Source: Flammulina velutipes
Lineage: Eukaryota; Basidiomycota; Agaricomycetes; Agaricales; Physalacriaceae
Assembly (NCBI GenBank): GCA_011800155.1
Contig: CM022370.1
Coordinates: 248,001-312,000 of the forward strand
Reading direction: 5' to 3'
DNA: 64,000 bases
The position numbers and the translations under genes are program-made. Under the pieces are notes generated by a model that saw only the letters and a list, made by a program, of their open reading frames with translations, made no database searches and was not told the origin of the DNA. Numbering within the stretch: position 1 is the stretch's first letter; every line of letters begins with the position of its first letter. Positions 22,294 through 34,233 of the stretch are shown piece after piece.

Positions 22294-25200
22294 GTGGAGG
22301 TAGTATCGCGACCCATGGCAAACGACATGATTGCGTCGTTCCTATGGGCCACTCCCTAGGGCACTAGCTGGGCCAGCGCATGTTTGTGTGTATATATAGA
22401 GATGTAAGACCGTAGACGTGAAGCCGTTGACTGTTTTTAAACCACCGCGAGGAAATGCATTCCGCACTTGTGTGTGGGACTCGGACCCGTTGATCCGGAG
22501 AACCTTCCTTCTCTACTTCCTTCATTCCGCCTATCCGTTCTCCAGATCAACGTTGATACCCACTAAAACCTCGCTCGTTGCTCTTACCCATAGTTCGGGG
22601 AGCCGGTCTTCATTCAGGACTGTACCTGTCCAGGTCGCTCTGACCAGTGAGTCCTTGAGCGCTTTGCGTCCGAAGCTTTTTCTGGACGTCTCAATGTCCA
22701 TTGCTAATTTGTTGTTTACAGCTCGGCACCAACGGTTTCTAATTTCGGGTTCAGAGAAGGGTGAGTCCTCTTTCTCTATTATCCGCTCGCATCTTACTGC
22801 CCATATCAATTGAGCAGTCAGGCCAACTATACTCGTATAAAGTCTTTCGTCGCCGGAGAGTCTTTTTCCCTTTTCATTCTTAAACACAGGTGTTGCAGCT
22901 GTGAGAACAGTGCCTAGTGTTGGAGTCTTCCACGGGATGTTACGCATTGACAGGATCTCTTCGGCGAGTCCCCACATCTCTTTTTGCCCAGGAGTTTCGC
23001 ATTCAATTAGGATATGTTCCAGGCTATCAAGTTCATTGCAGTGTCTGCAGGTGGATCTCTCTTGGATGTCTGCAGGATAGGAGGGACGTAGCCAGTAATT
23101 ACCTACCGGGTAAGCGTCGTGCATACACATCCAGAGAAAGTATCGTTGATTTCTTTCTAGGACTTTCTTCTGTAGCGATTTCCATAGCATTTGCGAAGTT
23201 GGTCGCTCGCCGAAAGTGTCTTCAGCATAGATTTTGGCAAGCAAAATGTTCCTTTCTGTTCTTTGGCGTTCGGTCTTGCCCTCTTCCTCTAGTCGTTGAA
23301 TGGCTTGGTAGGCAATTCTTTGCATGATTTGAGACAGTTTCACCCCGGTCACTTCTAGATTACGGGGTATGTCTAGGTTGATGTTGTCCTCTTCGTTGTT
23401 TCTGGCGCCCTCTCCCACTAGGAAATCTGCTCGTTCGTTTCCTTCATGGCCATTGTGACCTTTGACCCATTTGAAGGTTACAGGTGCTTTCCTCTTCCGA
23501 AGGGATGCAATAGTGGCTCTGAGCAGCTCCGGGTTTGCTGCATCGACAAAACCAGAGTCTTCTAGTTTTCTCATGTCGCGCGTCAGACATCCTATGGCGA
23601 ATTTCGAGTCCGTTTCATTTAGAATTGGGCGAGTTTGTGGACAGTCCATCGCCATTTGTTGAATGGCCATTATTTCGCCAGTTTGGTTCGACTGCGTTAG
23701 CTTTTTCGGGAGTCTAATTGCACGCTCGAAGCCTTCCGTTGAGGTATAGCCTGCTCCTGCCTTGGCTGTATCAAGGCCGTTGTCTATGCAGCTACCGTCA
23801 GTCGCTACCGTGAGGTAGTCCTCATTCATACGTGATGTCATATCAGGTAGCTGGTTGCACACTTTTCCGCTTGTGAAAATTCTGAAGACTTCTGACAGTT
23901 CTCCCGACGTTGTAATTGTACGGTCAAAGTCCGTGAGGTTTTTGTCATCGTATTTTTTCGGTGGTTCTTCATAGTCTTCTGGTATTAGGAATCGGGGGTC
24001 CCATTTTGCTGGTAGGCAATCAAGTAGATCTTTTGCTCTTGCCATGCATTCATGGGGTGATCTACACCCAAAGGTTTCCTCCATAATGCAGCATGTATCG
24101 CACCTGCACTGTCTTGTGCCATTATGGTCTCCTAGGTCTAGCCACTCAGAGAGGTCTGCTGCATCTCCAACGGATATGATCTTGTGAGTATCTCTTAGGC
24201 ATCTACTAGCTTCCGAGTGGTTGAGACGGTTGATTTTCTTATCAGCGTCTTTGTGGTTCCAGATTGGTCGTGAACGAATAATTTCCCGAGAGAAGGCTAA
24301 GCCTTCTGCTCTCACGCTGTATCGTTTTGCCGTTTGTATTATTCTTTTCGTTGACGGGGTGAGTTTCCTTCTATTTACTTCAGCGTTCTGCAGGAAAATG
24401 TTGACTCGAGTCTGATCTGGCGTCTTGTCCTTTGCTAGTCGTGCGTTGGTGATTATCCTATCAGCGATGAAACCCCAGAGTGGTCTGTTAGCACCTAGCT
24501 GTAGGTACGATTTAACAAACATAACATCTATTGCCTTATTTCTTGACTTGAGGTCTAGTATTTTCTGACCCCCGTTCTCTAGACAAGTGGCCATTATTTG
24601 CATTTTCACTGGTGTGGATGATTTCTCGGGCCATACAAAATTCTTAATTCTCTTAGTGAGTAGCTTCTCGACTTCTTGCGGCATGCCCTGAACCATTGTA
24701 AGGTATTGCGTGGAGCTTGCTACCGTCATGTTTATGATATGGCGTCACCCTTGCATTGATGGTCGGCTGCGTCCCCAACGTTCAAGGTCTCTGTCGACCT
24801 TTTCCACTCTTGGGGACCAGGCTGTCATTTCATCTATATCGTTGCCAAACCATCCCCCTAGAATGCGTGTCGCTTCACGCTCCTGCGCCACATGAATGGA
24901 AATCGGGATGGGTGCTGCATGCTGGTTCGTTTTTCGTGTTGTGATCAGCTCCCGTCGGTAATTTTCATCTCCGTAGGGTATAATTGCAGTCTTGGAGACA
25001 TTGAATTTAGCGCCTGAGGCCTTACACCACTTGTCGAGGATGTCCATTAAATCTCCGAGATTGTCGTCCTCCGAGAGGAAGGTGGTGGTGTCGTCTGCGA
25101 AGAGGTTTGCTATTAGGCGTTCTGACATCCCAGGAATTTCGAATCCTTTTAGATTAGAGTCTCTCAAGGCTTGTGCAAGTGGCTCAATTGCCAGGTCAAA

Positions 25201-28200
25201 CAGAAGACATGAAAGTGGGTCCCCTTGTCTCACACCTCTCGTTACTCTGTACGGTGTGCTGAGATAACCATTTATCATGACTCGTGTATAGGCAACTTCA
25301 TACAGGGACTTGACTGTATTGGTGAAGCTCCTAGGTAATCCGAAGGCGTCGCATGTGCGCCACAGATAGTCATGTGTTATCTTGTCATATGCTTTTTCCT
25401 GATCAAGTGCTACTATCATTCCGTTAACTTGTGCATGATCACCATATTCAAGGACCATGCGTATTAGTTGTGTTTGATCTGTTATTTTACGACCTTTGAT
25501 AAAACCGGCCTGGTTTATGTGTATAAGGTTTGTCGCTTCAGATGCTAGCTTTATTGATAGAGCTTTGGTCAGGATTTTATAGTCAGCATTTAGTAAAGTT
25601 ATTGGCCTATAGTTTGCAATTTTAGTGCGCTCATTTTTCTTATATATAGGACACATCCACCCTTCGGCAAAATCCGTTTTTGGGGCGACACCGAATTCTT
25701 CAATGTCATTGAAGGCTAGCGTCATTAGGCCCATCATATCGAAGGTATCTATGCCTTTGTCGCAGTCGGTTCTATGCCGCTTATCCAGAAGTCGATACAT
25801 TTCGTATGTGTCACCATGTGTTCCGGCGGCTGACCCGCTTTTGGCTGAGTTTAGCGCTGTTTCAAAAAGAGCTCTTGGAGTTTTCTTCGTCATTTCTCTC
25901 CTTCCTTGTTCTGAAGGCCGTGTTTTAATGTGAGCAAGGAAATCCTCAATGTACTGTAATCTGATGTCATCATCCTCTTCTAGGTCTTTTGATTGCAGCG
26001 CTTCGTGATAGTCTCTTGCGAGTTGAGCCATCTTACTAGAGAATTTTTCTAGCACTGGTGCTTCGTTTGGATCATCGTTCGGCTTCTCAAGTGCATAAAA
26101 GATATCCCGTGGTTTGGACTCTTTATTTGCTTCTACCCAGAACTTGCAGACTGTCTCGCCCTCTAGCCGGTTCTTTGCAGCTAGCCGCTTCCTTGCTTTT
26201 TTATGACGGTTCCTCTCCATGCGTCGGATAGCTTCTTTGACTTTGGCAGATTCTTTGGCTTTGTTGGAATCGGTACTCGGACGTCTGTTAATTTCCTCGA
26301 GTTCCTTTTCAAGCTTCTCCTTCTTAGTTTGAGCTTGGGATTTAAGGACTTTTTCTCTCTCTTTTGCGAACTCAAGTACTTCCATCTTCCATCGGTGGAA
26401 CTCGATCTGCGGATTATGGTCTTCTGTTCTTCTCTCTCCGGCCCAGTCTTTTGCTCGGCTAAGAGCCCGGATGCCGTGTGATATAGCAAAATCTTCCCAC
26501 TTAGGATCCTCAAGTGACGTGTTCTTGATACTCCAGCGCCCCTTACCTATCAGAGGATCGTCTTCGTTCACCACGATGACTGAGACCATATCGTGGTCTA
26601 AGCCGGGGACTCCTATTGGTTCAATTTTCCATTCTCTGGCCGACTTTCCGAGATCTTCTGTGAGATATATTCTGTCAAGCCTAGATTGTGATCCACTCCC
26701 AGTTTGAAGATAAGTGAAAGCCTGTTTTGTGGGAAAGGTGCGGCGCCACCCATCATGCAGTCTGAGGCTATTTTTTAGTTCGTCCAGGGCTTCAATGGCA
26801 TCGAAAGGGTCTTTCCTCGGGGGCAGTCTGTCGTACGGATCCTCCACGATGTTTGTATCTCCTGCCATGATATCTGGCTTGAGAGTCCGGTGGTTATCAA
26901 ACCAGGTATGGATTTCTCTCCAGAAATTTGCACTGTCTTTTCCATTGTGTTCCGTTACATTCGGAGCATAGACGACTAAGATTTTCAGCATTTTCCCTCG
27001 TCGCCATTCAAACTTTATCAGTTTTGCGCGACCCGGTACTACCGTGTATTCTACGACATTTTTCGTGTTTGTCAACTGTGGATTGAGGATGATTGCAACT
27101 CCCTCTTTCGCTCGAGGGTTGTCTACACTTTCGGTATGGAAGATTCGCATACGACGTGGGAACAGCTTCTCTAATGTCTCTTTTCTCTCGTCTGTCAGAT
27201 GTGCTTCTTGGACCATGAGGACGCCGATTTTCTTTTCACGCATCACTTGGTTGAGGTGCTGCCACCTATTTTCCTTGTTTCTTGCATCCTCATGGCCGTA
27301 ACCATTTAGGTTCAGTGACGCCACTTTGAGGCCAGCTTTGGTTCTCTTTTTCGAGGCTTTATTTTCTGCTCTTCGATGACGTCTGTTGCCTTCTGGAACA
27401 GGAATATCCTGGATGAGATTTTCGACATTATCTTCATTCATCCCGGACTCTTGGGGTGAGTTACTTGTCGATGCCTGGTTTTCTGTTTCTGCGCCCCCGG
27501 AGTCTGGGATTTGCTGAGTTGGCATTTGCGGGTAGCCCGCGAGCGTGTTGTCTATCAGAGGATCAACTTGGGTTACGCTTCCTTCACCACGGACTGTGGT
27601 GTTTGCTCTGCTCTCGGGGCTTGGCCCCAAGGTAGTAGCTGGTTCTCCGGTAGGACCTTCCCTGTCCGAGGCACCTCGACAGTACGGGTGTAACATCTCG
27701 GACTCAGGTTCCATTGAACCTTGAGTCTGAAAACCACCCCTCTCATTACGAGGAGACTCTTCATTGGACAAATGACGAGTGGCTGACATCTGGCCTCGGA
27801 GTTCTCCAAGGTCGTTGCTGAAGGTTGCCGTAGATTGCTGCATTAGCTGCATATTGTCGATATTGTGTCTGAAAGTAGTAGCCAGTTAGTAGCCCCCCAC
27901 GACTGGCCAAGCCGTGCGGGGTGTGAGGGATCCTCAATTGCGCCACATCCCCGCGAGAGGATGTATTGCATTCAAGGTAGGCTTTACTCTGCCCCAGCTT
28001 CCCTCACAGAGCCATTCGAGATATGACTTTGTATAGTGCCTCCTTGCTTTCCTGAGGTTGTCAGTATATGTGGGCAGAGGAGGCGCTACGCCGCATGTAC
28101 TATGCAGGTTAGTACGGAGTACGACGATTTCCTGATCTCGCGCTCAGGTTTCTATTGTTATCAGGTCTTTGAAGCAATTGTGAAGTAGACATATGCATTT

Positions 28201-30798
28201 ATACGACAGGGAGACAGTGATTATTTAATTACGGTAAAGTCTGGGGTGGCGCATATCTGGTCTAAAGTTTCCGCGTCCACGTCCGCGTCCACGACCTCGA
28301 CCTTGCCCTCTGGCGACTTCCCATCCCCCGTTTCGCTCATCGCGGTTCAACGTACGGTTAGATCGGTTATCGACATCTCTGCGGTCTGGGGAGTGAGAGC
28401 TGTCAACGTCTGCAATCTTCTTGAGTCGCTCCGCTAGCTGTTCCTGGGTTGGCCCAAGCCAGGCGTCATTGATGGTTGGGAAGCTGCAGCGGTAGCTTGG
28501 ATGCATTTCGCTTGCGCACCAGTTGCATCCCAACTTCCTTGCTGTACCGTGGATAGCCTGGAGGCCGATGTGGAACCTCGTGGCTCTAACCAGTTTGAGG
28601 TAGGCAGCGTGGTCCTCATCGGAATCAGCGAAGGGCTTCCCAGTGAGCTGCCAGAAGGGATCGGGTTTGTCCCCCGAGAGGCAGTCGATGTACTCTAGGC
28701 GCCATGTATCTGTGACACCGACTAGCAACTCCTGCGCGTGTCCTTGTATGCCATGTTTAGTGGCCACATCTTTGACTAGGTTGCGCAGTCTGACGTTCCC
28801 CCATACTACTAGTTTCAGATTTTCCAGCGCTAGTTTGATGGTCTCGGGGCGGGGAGATATACCTTCGCCAGAGTAGGTGGCTATGACCCAGCTCTTCTCA
28901 GATTGGATGAAGGGGAGTACATGGAAGACGATGGTGGACGAGATTGCGAAGGTTTGCTGCCAAAGGAGGAAGGATCGGAGGTCTTGGGAGGCACCTTCAA
29001 GAATGAATGACCAAGGCTTGTCGAAAGCGCGCGCTTTGCCGGAGTAGGATGGTTGCACCAGGGAGAGGGAGTCAGCGTTCGCCGCAGCAGCTTGCGTCGT
29101 TCCGGCGTCTGACGACATATCTTCATCAAAGGCGATGCCTCTGATGAAGTCAAGGATCTTGTCGCGCACGTCTGGGACTAGTTTGAGGAAGCCAGGACCG
29201 GCGCCTAGGGGAACGATTGCGAGGTACTGATCTCCTTTGGCCTTTAGCGTTTCTCTTTGTACCGAGTCGAGGCCTCCGATGAGATGCTTGAATTTGATGA
29301 GCACCTTTGGGAACTGTGCGTCGGTATACGGAGTTCTGACTGATGTTGGCATTTTGGGTTTTGTCCCCTCCTGTGCTCGGCGGGAGTAAGGGTAGCCATC
29401 GTCGTCTCGGGGAGCTGGTCGATCAGCAGGGTTTGGGAGTGTGTAGGGCATATTGGAAGCTGGAGTCTTCCTTCGACGAAATTCACCTTCCTCTGTGGGC
29501 TAAACAGCTTATTAGGATCGTGTGTTTGGATAGGATTGTGACCGCACCTCAGTCCTATCTCTACGGCCGTTTATGTCAAGCTTGCGAGCTTTATGAGGGT
29601 TCTGTGAGCCAGCGGATGGGTTCGGGGAGTCAAGGGAGGGAGGTTCTTCAGTTGGGGACGACAGTTTGGATATGCAGGGGATGTTAGGTGGGGTGGCTCA
29701 TAGCTGCTGGCATGTTATAGTCATTTCCTCCCTTTCAAGGTTTTTAAGACAAAGAACTCTTCATCATCGTATATGATATAGTCGCTTTGTCCCCTTGGGT
29801 TCCTTTGTTAGGCAGTGGCCTCACCGCGGTGGCTCAACGCGTGCGTATAGAGTAGCGCACTTTCCGGCGGGCTTAGGGAGTCTCTCGTCGATGGATTTAT
29901 AGAGGTCATTCGATTTGAGTATGGTGAACGAGAGAGAGACGACGCGTTAATCAAAAATTAATTGATTGCTTCGGATTGGACATTGATCCGAGCGGCGGTA
30001 GAGTTAAGAGGAGAAATTCCTGACTCTGGTAGTAGCTACCGTTCTCGCAGGACTTGCGAGCTTTCTCTTCCACTAAAGGTTGAGACGCCTATTTACGATA
30101 CCCTCGCGTTAGCTTTAGGTATCGCCCCCTCGAGCCCGGACAGGCTAAGCGCTGAGCCACCCGAAGGACATGATGGTGGATCTAGATCAAGGAGTCCCTG
30201 ATCTATTCATCATAATTTATTCATTCCTCACAGCCGGAGCCAATTCGTAGACGCATACGCTGACTTCAAGATGCCTCTTCACTTTGACCAACATAACCCA
30301 GCGACGTGGCCTGATGCCTATGCTAAGAATCAAGCTAAGCGGGGTGCCCACCCATCCATCCATCCTCCCAATCCGTGAGTAGTTGTACTTCACATCATGT
30401 TTACTACGTTTCTTACGGTTGGGGATAGTAGGAAGGAGACGTACGGAGATGCTCATGCGCCGGGTTGGGCACACCAGGTCGTTCCGCCACACACAAATCA
30501 AGTCAGTACTAGAGGATTCAACATATTTTTTTTGAAGCTCATGCGCTTTTCGTAGTCTTCGACCTCGCGGAAACACCCGCAGCCTCAGGATCCAAAGAAA
30601 TTGGCTCCCCCGCAAGCCTCGAAGTCCAATCCCGGAAAGACATCCACTCCCAGAAAGCCATTCATCCGCCGGCCCCTTCCAGATCCGACCCGCTACGAAG
30701 ACCCAATGACGCTCATCACGCCCGAGCAGCAGTACGTCGGAAGGCACGGCGAAAAGCGTGGCGGTACATCGACTCCCATCGAGACGAAGCGTAGATGA
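22033..30798 (+). CDS. Class 2 variant with an 8-kb LINE in intron 1 (215 aa)
   Basis: CDS join(22033..22223, 30234..30374, 30429..30501, 30556..30798). Exon 1 (MSPPKSHIPNDGRTKF...) ends TCC before GTGAGTACTT. Intron 1 is 8010 bp because an antisense LINE (22261-30203) lies in it; without the insert it would be about 55 bp. Exon 2 repeats the F-V-D-A-Y-A-D-F-K-M-P-L-H-F-D module. The last exon has TRYEDPMTLITPEQQYVGRH and ends ETKRR. All four exons keep frame. Inverted paralogue of 7709-8553, which has the uninterrupted intron. Whether the long intron is still spliced is unknown. Confidence 0.65.
22248..22260. repeat. LINE target site duplication, left copy
   Basis: TATTCATCATAAT, repeated at 30204-30216. 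The exact right end is blurred by the following run of T. Confidence 0.85.
22531..27852 (-). pseudogene. LINE ORF2: endonuclease, reverse transcriptase, RNase H; one in-frame TGA
   Basis: The frame runs from the ATG at 27852 to the stop at 22531, about 1773 codons, broken once by TGA at 24745-24747. The two open parts (1035 and 732 codons) are in the same frame, five codons apart. Endonuclease (about residues 174-405): LKVASLNLNG, V-Q-E-A-H, A-G-D-T-N, S-R-L-D-R-I-Y and L-D-H-D-M. Reverse transcriptase: N-Y-R-P-I-T-L-L-N, R-Q-G-D-P-L-S and F-A-D-D. RNase H: A-T-D-G-S, the E of T-G-E-I-M-A, N-E-T-D-S-K and H-E-G-N-E-R-A-D, all four acidic positions present. A zinc motif C-R-H-C-x7-H-x4-C follows. 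The stop fits one CGA-to-TGA change. Confidence 0.9.
28225..29451 (-). CDS. LINE ORF1, nucleic-acid-binding protein (408 aa)
   Basis: Starts MPYTLPNPADRPAPRDDDGY. Near the C-terminus is a standard zinc knuckle C-N-W-C-x4-H-x4-C, followed by an acidic/serine stretch and an arginine-glycine tail (G-Q-G-R-G-R-G-R-G-R-G-R-G). ORF1 proteins of this group bind the element RNA and form the transposition particle. The frame is undamaged. It lies 372 bp upstream of ORF2 in the same orientation. Confidence 0.85.
   Translation of the reverse strand: MPYTLPNPADRPAPRDDDGYPYSRRAQEGTKPKMPTSVRTPYTDAQFPKVLIKFKHLIGGLDSVQRETLKAKGDQYLAIVPLGAGPGFLKLVPDVRDKILDFIRGIAFDEDMSSDAGTTQAAAANADSLSLVQPSYSGKARAFDKPWSFILEGASQDLRSFLLWQQTFAISSTIVFHVLPFIQSEKSWVIATYSGEGISPRPETIKLALENLKLVVWGNVRLRNLVKDVATKHGIQGHAQELLVGVTDTWRLEYIDCLSGDKPDPFWQLTGKPFADSDEDHAAYLKLVRATRFHIGLQAIHGTARKLGCNWCASEMHPSYRCSFPTINDAWLGPTQEQLAERLKKIADVDSSHSPDRRDVDNRSNRTLNRDERNGGWEVARGQGRGRGRGRGRGNFRPDMRHPRLYRN
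30204..30216. repeat. LINE target site duplication, right copy
   Basis: TATTCATCATAAT followed by TTATTCATTCCTCACAG, the end of the host intron. Matches 22248-22260. Confidence 0.85.
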
Positions 30799-32515
30799 GA
30801 CTAGAAGAAGTTTCATAAGACTCGCGGTAGGATATCGCGTCCTTGCGGAGACGGGAAAGGAAGTTGGTTATTACTTATGACATTTGATGAATCACTGTAT
30901 ATTTCAAGTTGCAAGTAGACAACAGGTCAATGAACGAATGATTTGAAGAAACTAGCATGAGATGGGAGACACAGATTTAGGATTCGTAACACGTTGGTAC
31001 TGCGATCGTATGGAATTTGAAATGACAAGGCGTTCATTGCCTTAAGTGGACCGGAGGCTTTTGTTGATCACACATCGCGTTAGTAGTCGCCAGGGTGTGT
31101 TGGAGCCTGGCTGGAGCGTATACTGAGCGGTATACATCTACACCAGCTTTCCTCGTCATAGGAGGAAAAAGTTCACATTTGATTGACGTGAAGAAGAGCG
31201 AACACGTGGTTGTACTTTCTTCCTTTCTGCCATCACCGTCGCTCAACCGAAAAGATGTCGATGACACTGCGTCTCTCCGATGAACTGGCAAGGAACAAGT
31301 AGCATTGGGGCTGGAGGGCTGGTAGGAAGATTGGAGAACGATACGGGGTACGATAAAGTGCGTATGTACTCCCAGCGTTTTGGGCGGTTCTGATCGGTCA
31401 TAGCGCTTGGAACGATGGAGTCGAGGTAGTTCTCTGCTCATGGAGCCCGTATGTCTCCTTCAACGCTCATTGCTATATAACGGCAAGGAGGAATCGCACG
31501 GCGTAGGCTAGAGGAGACCACTCAGCACATAGGTTTGAGGCGTGCGTCATGGACCCGCCCTCACCATCCCCTGCCACCATTGTCGAGAAGTGTCGCCTCC
31601 GCGCTAGGCTCATTCGCCATTCACACCCGCGGCGACATTGCTACTCCAGCGCTCTCCGTTCGCAGGACACTGCTGACTCCCTCGACGTCATGCTGAGATT
31701 TGTTAGTGCCTTTGGATAAGGAGAACGCTACGACTCCAACCATCCCGTTGATCTCAACACCATTCACGCCCACTCAGACGTAGTTCGGCCGCATGTCGCT
31801 CCCACACAAACACGACCAACCCTCGACAGTTGGCGCTAGGAGGGCCCGCACAGCGCAGGATAGAGGAGATCGCTCCGCGCACGCGCCTCGTCGACCCGCC
31901 TCACTCTCCGCTGCCGCCATTGTCGAGCGGTGTCCCCTCCACACTAGGCTCCCTCCGCGATATCGTACATTCAGTGCTCCCCGTTCGCAGGAAGCTGCGT
32001 TCCTTCAAAAACGTGCCCTTCCTTCGCCGTACGCAACCTAGCGCAAACATCTTCCTCTCAGCAATGTCCTGGCCCGCCGACATCCAACTCCCACAAACGC
32101 TGCTGCCAGAACTCGACGCTACCGATTACTCCACTCACATGCTCAAGTGTGCGTTATCGATGTCGTCCCATGAACCGTCGACCGGTGTGAGCACAACAGC
32201 CTTTCCAGCGTTGGACATGGGTAGACACGATATATACACGACAGTGGGTCATCCCACATACGCGTTTGCCCGAAGTACTCACTTATCGACCTTCTAGGCG
32301 TCACAGCACTTCCAAAGACAACTCATTTTGGAGACGAGTTTCGACGTACGAAGTATCTGAATCGCGTTCATCCACGGTCCCGTCGCCATATAACTCTTCC
32401 ATGCTTCTACACTGGAGAGGGATCAGCCAGACAAATTGGGTTCGTAGAATGTGGATCGGAGGGAAAACGAAGCTACGAACTCATAATTTAGCCTGTTTGG
32501 AACCATAATTTTGAA

Positions 32516-32616
32516 GCCCGTCTAGCTCAATCGGATAGAGCGTCAGACTCTTATGATTCCCGATTTTGTGCTCTCATCTGATCTGAAGGTTGTGAGTTCG
32601 GCCCTCACGGTAGGTT
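32516..32616 (+). tRNA. tRNA-Lys(CTT)-like sequence with intron
   Basis: GCCCGTC-TAGCTCAATCGG head, anticodon stem TCAGA/TCTGA, loop C-T-CTT-A, then an insert of about 27 bases at the canonical intron position. T arm GTGAG-TTCGGCC-CTCAC is fully paired. The acceptor strand GGTAGGT has one mismatch (C-A) and a terminal G-U. The best candidate for a lysine tRNA among these copies, but the D loop has an extra base as in the repeats. Confidence 0.45.
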
Positions 32617-33645
32617 GCTTACATGTGTGTATGCCATTTTGCTTTTGCAACGCACTGATATTCGATAGAACGTCCCAAGTACGTGTTACTTATATCATCC
32701 TACTTACCTGTTTCTGACTTCCATAGGTCATGGAGCTTGCGAAGACGAGGCATTTGAGCGACGATTTGGGAGATGGCGTGAGTTTCAGTGCTGATGTTCA
32801 TGCTTGCTCGTCGTTAACGATACCTACTTTCACTGTCATTGACTGACGTAGGCGTTGTTCATCCTCATGTAGAAATCATCGAAGACGGGGACGTGGAGCG
32901 AGACGGGAAATCCGCACGTTCTTTTTCCATGGTCATCGATTCCGTTCTCCCAGAAACCAGTCTGCCGCTACATTGCATCACTTACAATATACAGAATTAT
33001 CACACTCTGACTGTTTACAAACCAAGGACATTTTCTCCTCTTCATCTCGAGGGTAACCGTGCGTCTCGATTCGACAACTCGGAGGGTATCCCGCCCGTTA
33101 TTATCGCTCCTCTGACGAGTCACTCTTGCTTCACAGCTCAAGGACAATATCTTCTCTTCTCTTCATTCTGAGGGTAGAACCCTTGTATCCCGCCCGGTCG
33201 GGATTCATAGTGCGCTCTCGATTGACCAATGCGCTACTTTTCGGAAGCTTTCACACCCGTGGCTACGTCTTGGTGTTTTAGAGGGAAGAGCGCCAGTGGG
33301 TGGTAGCATTGTTGGAAGGTTGGAGGAGGGGATGCACGTTATGGCGGTGTAAGAGTGAGATGACGAGGGTAGGGAAGATTGGTATACGTGCTGCTCGCAT
33401 CTAACGAGCGAGTGTAAGTGTATGGTTTGATGGATAGACATGTAAGGAATATATTGCTGTTGAAATGATTCAGAGTGAGAACACGGAAGGCGTTCAGTGG
33501 AATGGGAGCGCGAAATAATTTGGAATGGGAGCGTTCATTGCCTAATTTGGACCGGAGGCTTTTGTTGATCACACGATAACTTGAAGATATCATAGCTGGG
33601 CGCACGCACAGGAATCATTGATGTGGTAATGTTGAGGGGTCCTTG

Positions 33646-33711
33646 GCCTACCTAGCTCAAGCGCGCTAGGAAGCTTGGAGCATGCTGCGAGTTCGACCCT
33701 CGGAGCGGGCT
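33646..33711 (+). tRNA. tRNA-derived remnant, partner of 4509-4585
   Basis: GCCTACC head and AGCGGGC end with a TTCGACC T loop. The D/anticodon part is deleted to about 30 bases, so it cannot be a working tRNA. Confidence 0.35.
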
Positions 33712-33964
33712 ATTATAAAGGACTCGAGTCCATGAATTTTTAAATATAGCGAACGCTTTTTCATCGATGAGCATTCTGTGAGAGCCCAGACTGAACGAAC
33801 GAGATTGAGTGGACGAGCCGTGACCTTCGATGAGATGATATTGCATGGAATATGAAATGAGGAACGAGATGATGAGACGGCGTCATGATATGCATAGCGC
33901 AAAAGGAGTTGATGGTGCATTTGAAATAGACTATTCACGTTGAGCGTTAGGTTACACATTCCGC

Positions 33965-33973
33965 CCGGTAACG
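33965..33973. promoter_or_regulatory. CGG palindrome variant upstream of the 34234-35196 gene
   Basis: CGGTAACGG in CGCCCGGTAACGGCGATGG, followed by CTTGCTCTCTTCCTCCCA, 261 bp before the ATG. One half-site is altered relative to CGGTAACCG. Confidence 0.4.
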
Positions 33974-34233
33974 GCGATGGCTTGCTCTCTTCCTCCCACA
34001 ATCGTTCATCCTCCCAATTGAGCGTTACACTTGGCTGGCTCCTCTGGGAATTGTAAAACTTCCGCGTCGTTGTTTGAATCCTCTGCATACAATAAAGGTT
34101 AGTCAGTGGCGTGAATCTCCCTCTGTCCTTTGCGATCAATGCATAAGTATTTGAATATGGACAATAATACACTCTCGTTGTAGCCAAACTATATAAAGCA
34201 CTGAAGGTAAGCCACAATACTCATATCCCAACC

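Larger units (their letters stand above)
22261..30203 (-). mobile_element. Nearly full-length LINE (non-LTR retrotransposon), antisense to its host gene
   Basis: About 7.94 kb. In element orientation: 5' UTR of about 750 bp, ORF1 (28225-29451), a 370-bp gap, ORF2 (22531-27852) with one in-frame stop, 3' UTR of about 240 bp, and a poly(A) of 32 (T run 22261-22292). It is bounded by a 13-15 bp target duplication. ORF2 order is apurinic-type endonuclease, reverse transcriptase, CCHC-type zinc motif, RNase H in between, matching the fungal Tad1-like group. A long pure poly(A), a clear duplication and a single stop indicate a young copy. Confidence 0.93.
30799..34233. repeat. Long repeat-filled spacer of the right inverted arm
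   Basis: Counterpart, in reverse, of 3995-7708. Contents: core copy (31030-31041); GAACACGTGG block (about 31200); intron-like box GTGCGTATGTACTCCCAGCG (about 31357-31405); GC-rich body (31.5-32.1 kb) with open frames sharing L-x-S-G-V-P-S-x-L-G-S-L-R-D-I with the left arm; tRNA-Lys-like sequence (32516-32616); block matching 4890-5170 (33050-33300); core copy (33531-33542); tRNA-like remnant (33646-33711); promoter of the gene at 34234. The open frame 31830-32297 (155 codons) may be a gene remnant, but the left copy is broken at the same place. Confidence 0.55.

Noticed and set aside
22531..27852. Two separate genes (reverse transcriptase and RNase H)
   Set aside because: The two open parts are in the same frame five codons apart with one TGA between them, so this is one ORF2 with a nonsense change.
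30217..30816. 199-codon open frame on minus
   Set aside because: It is antisense to exons 2-4 of the class 2 variant. The plus-strand exons carry the family motifs and splice phases.
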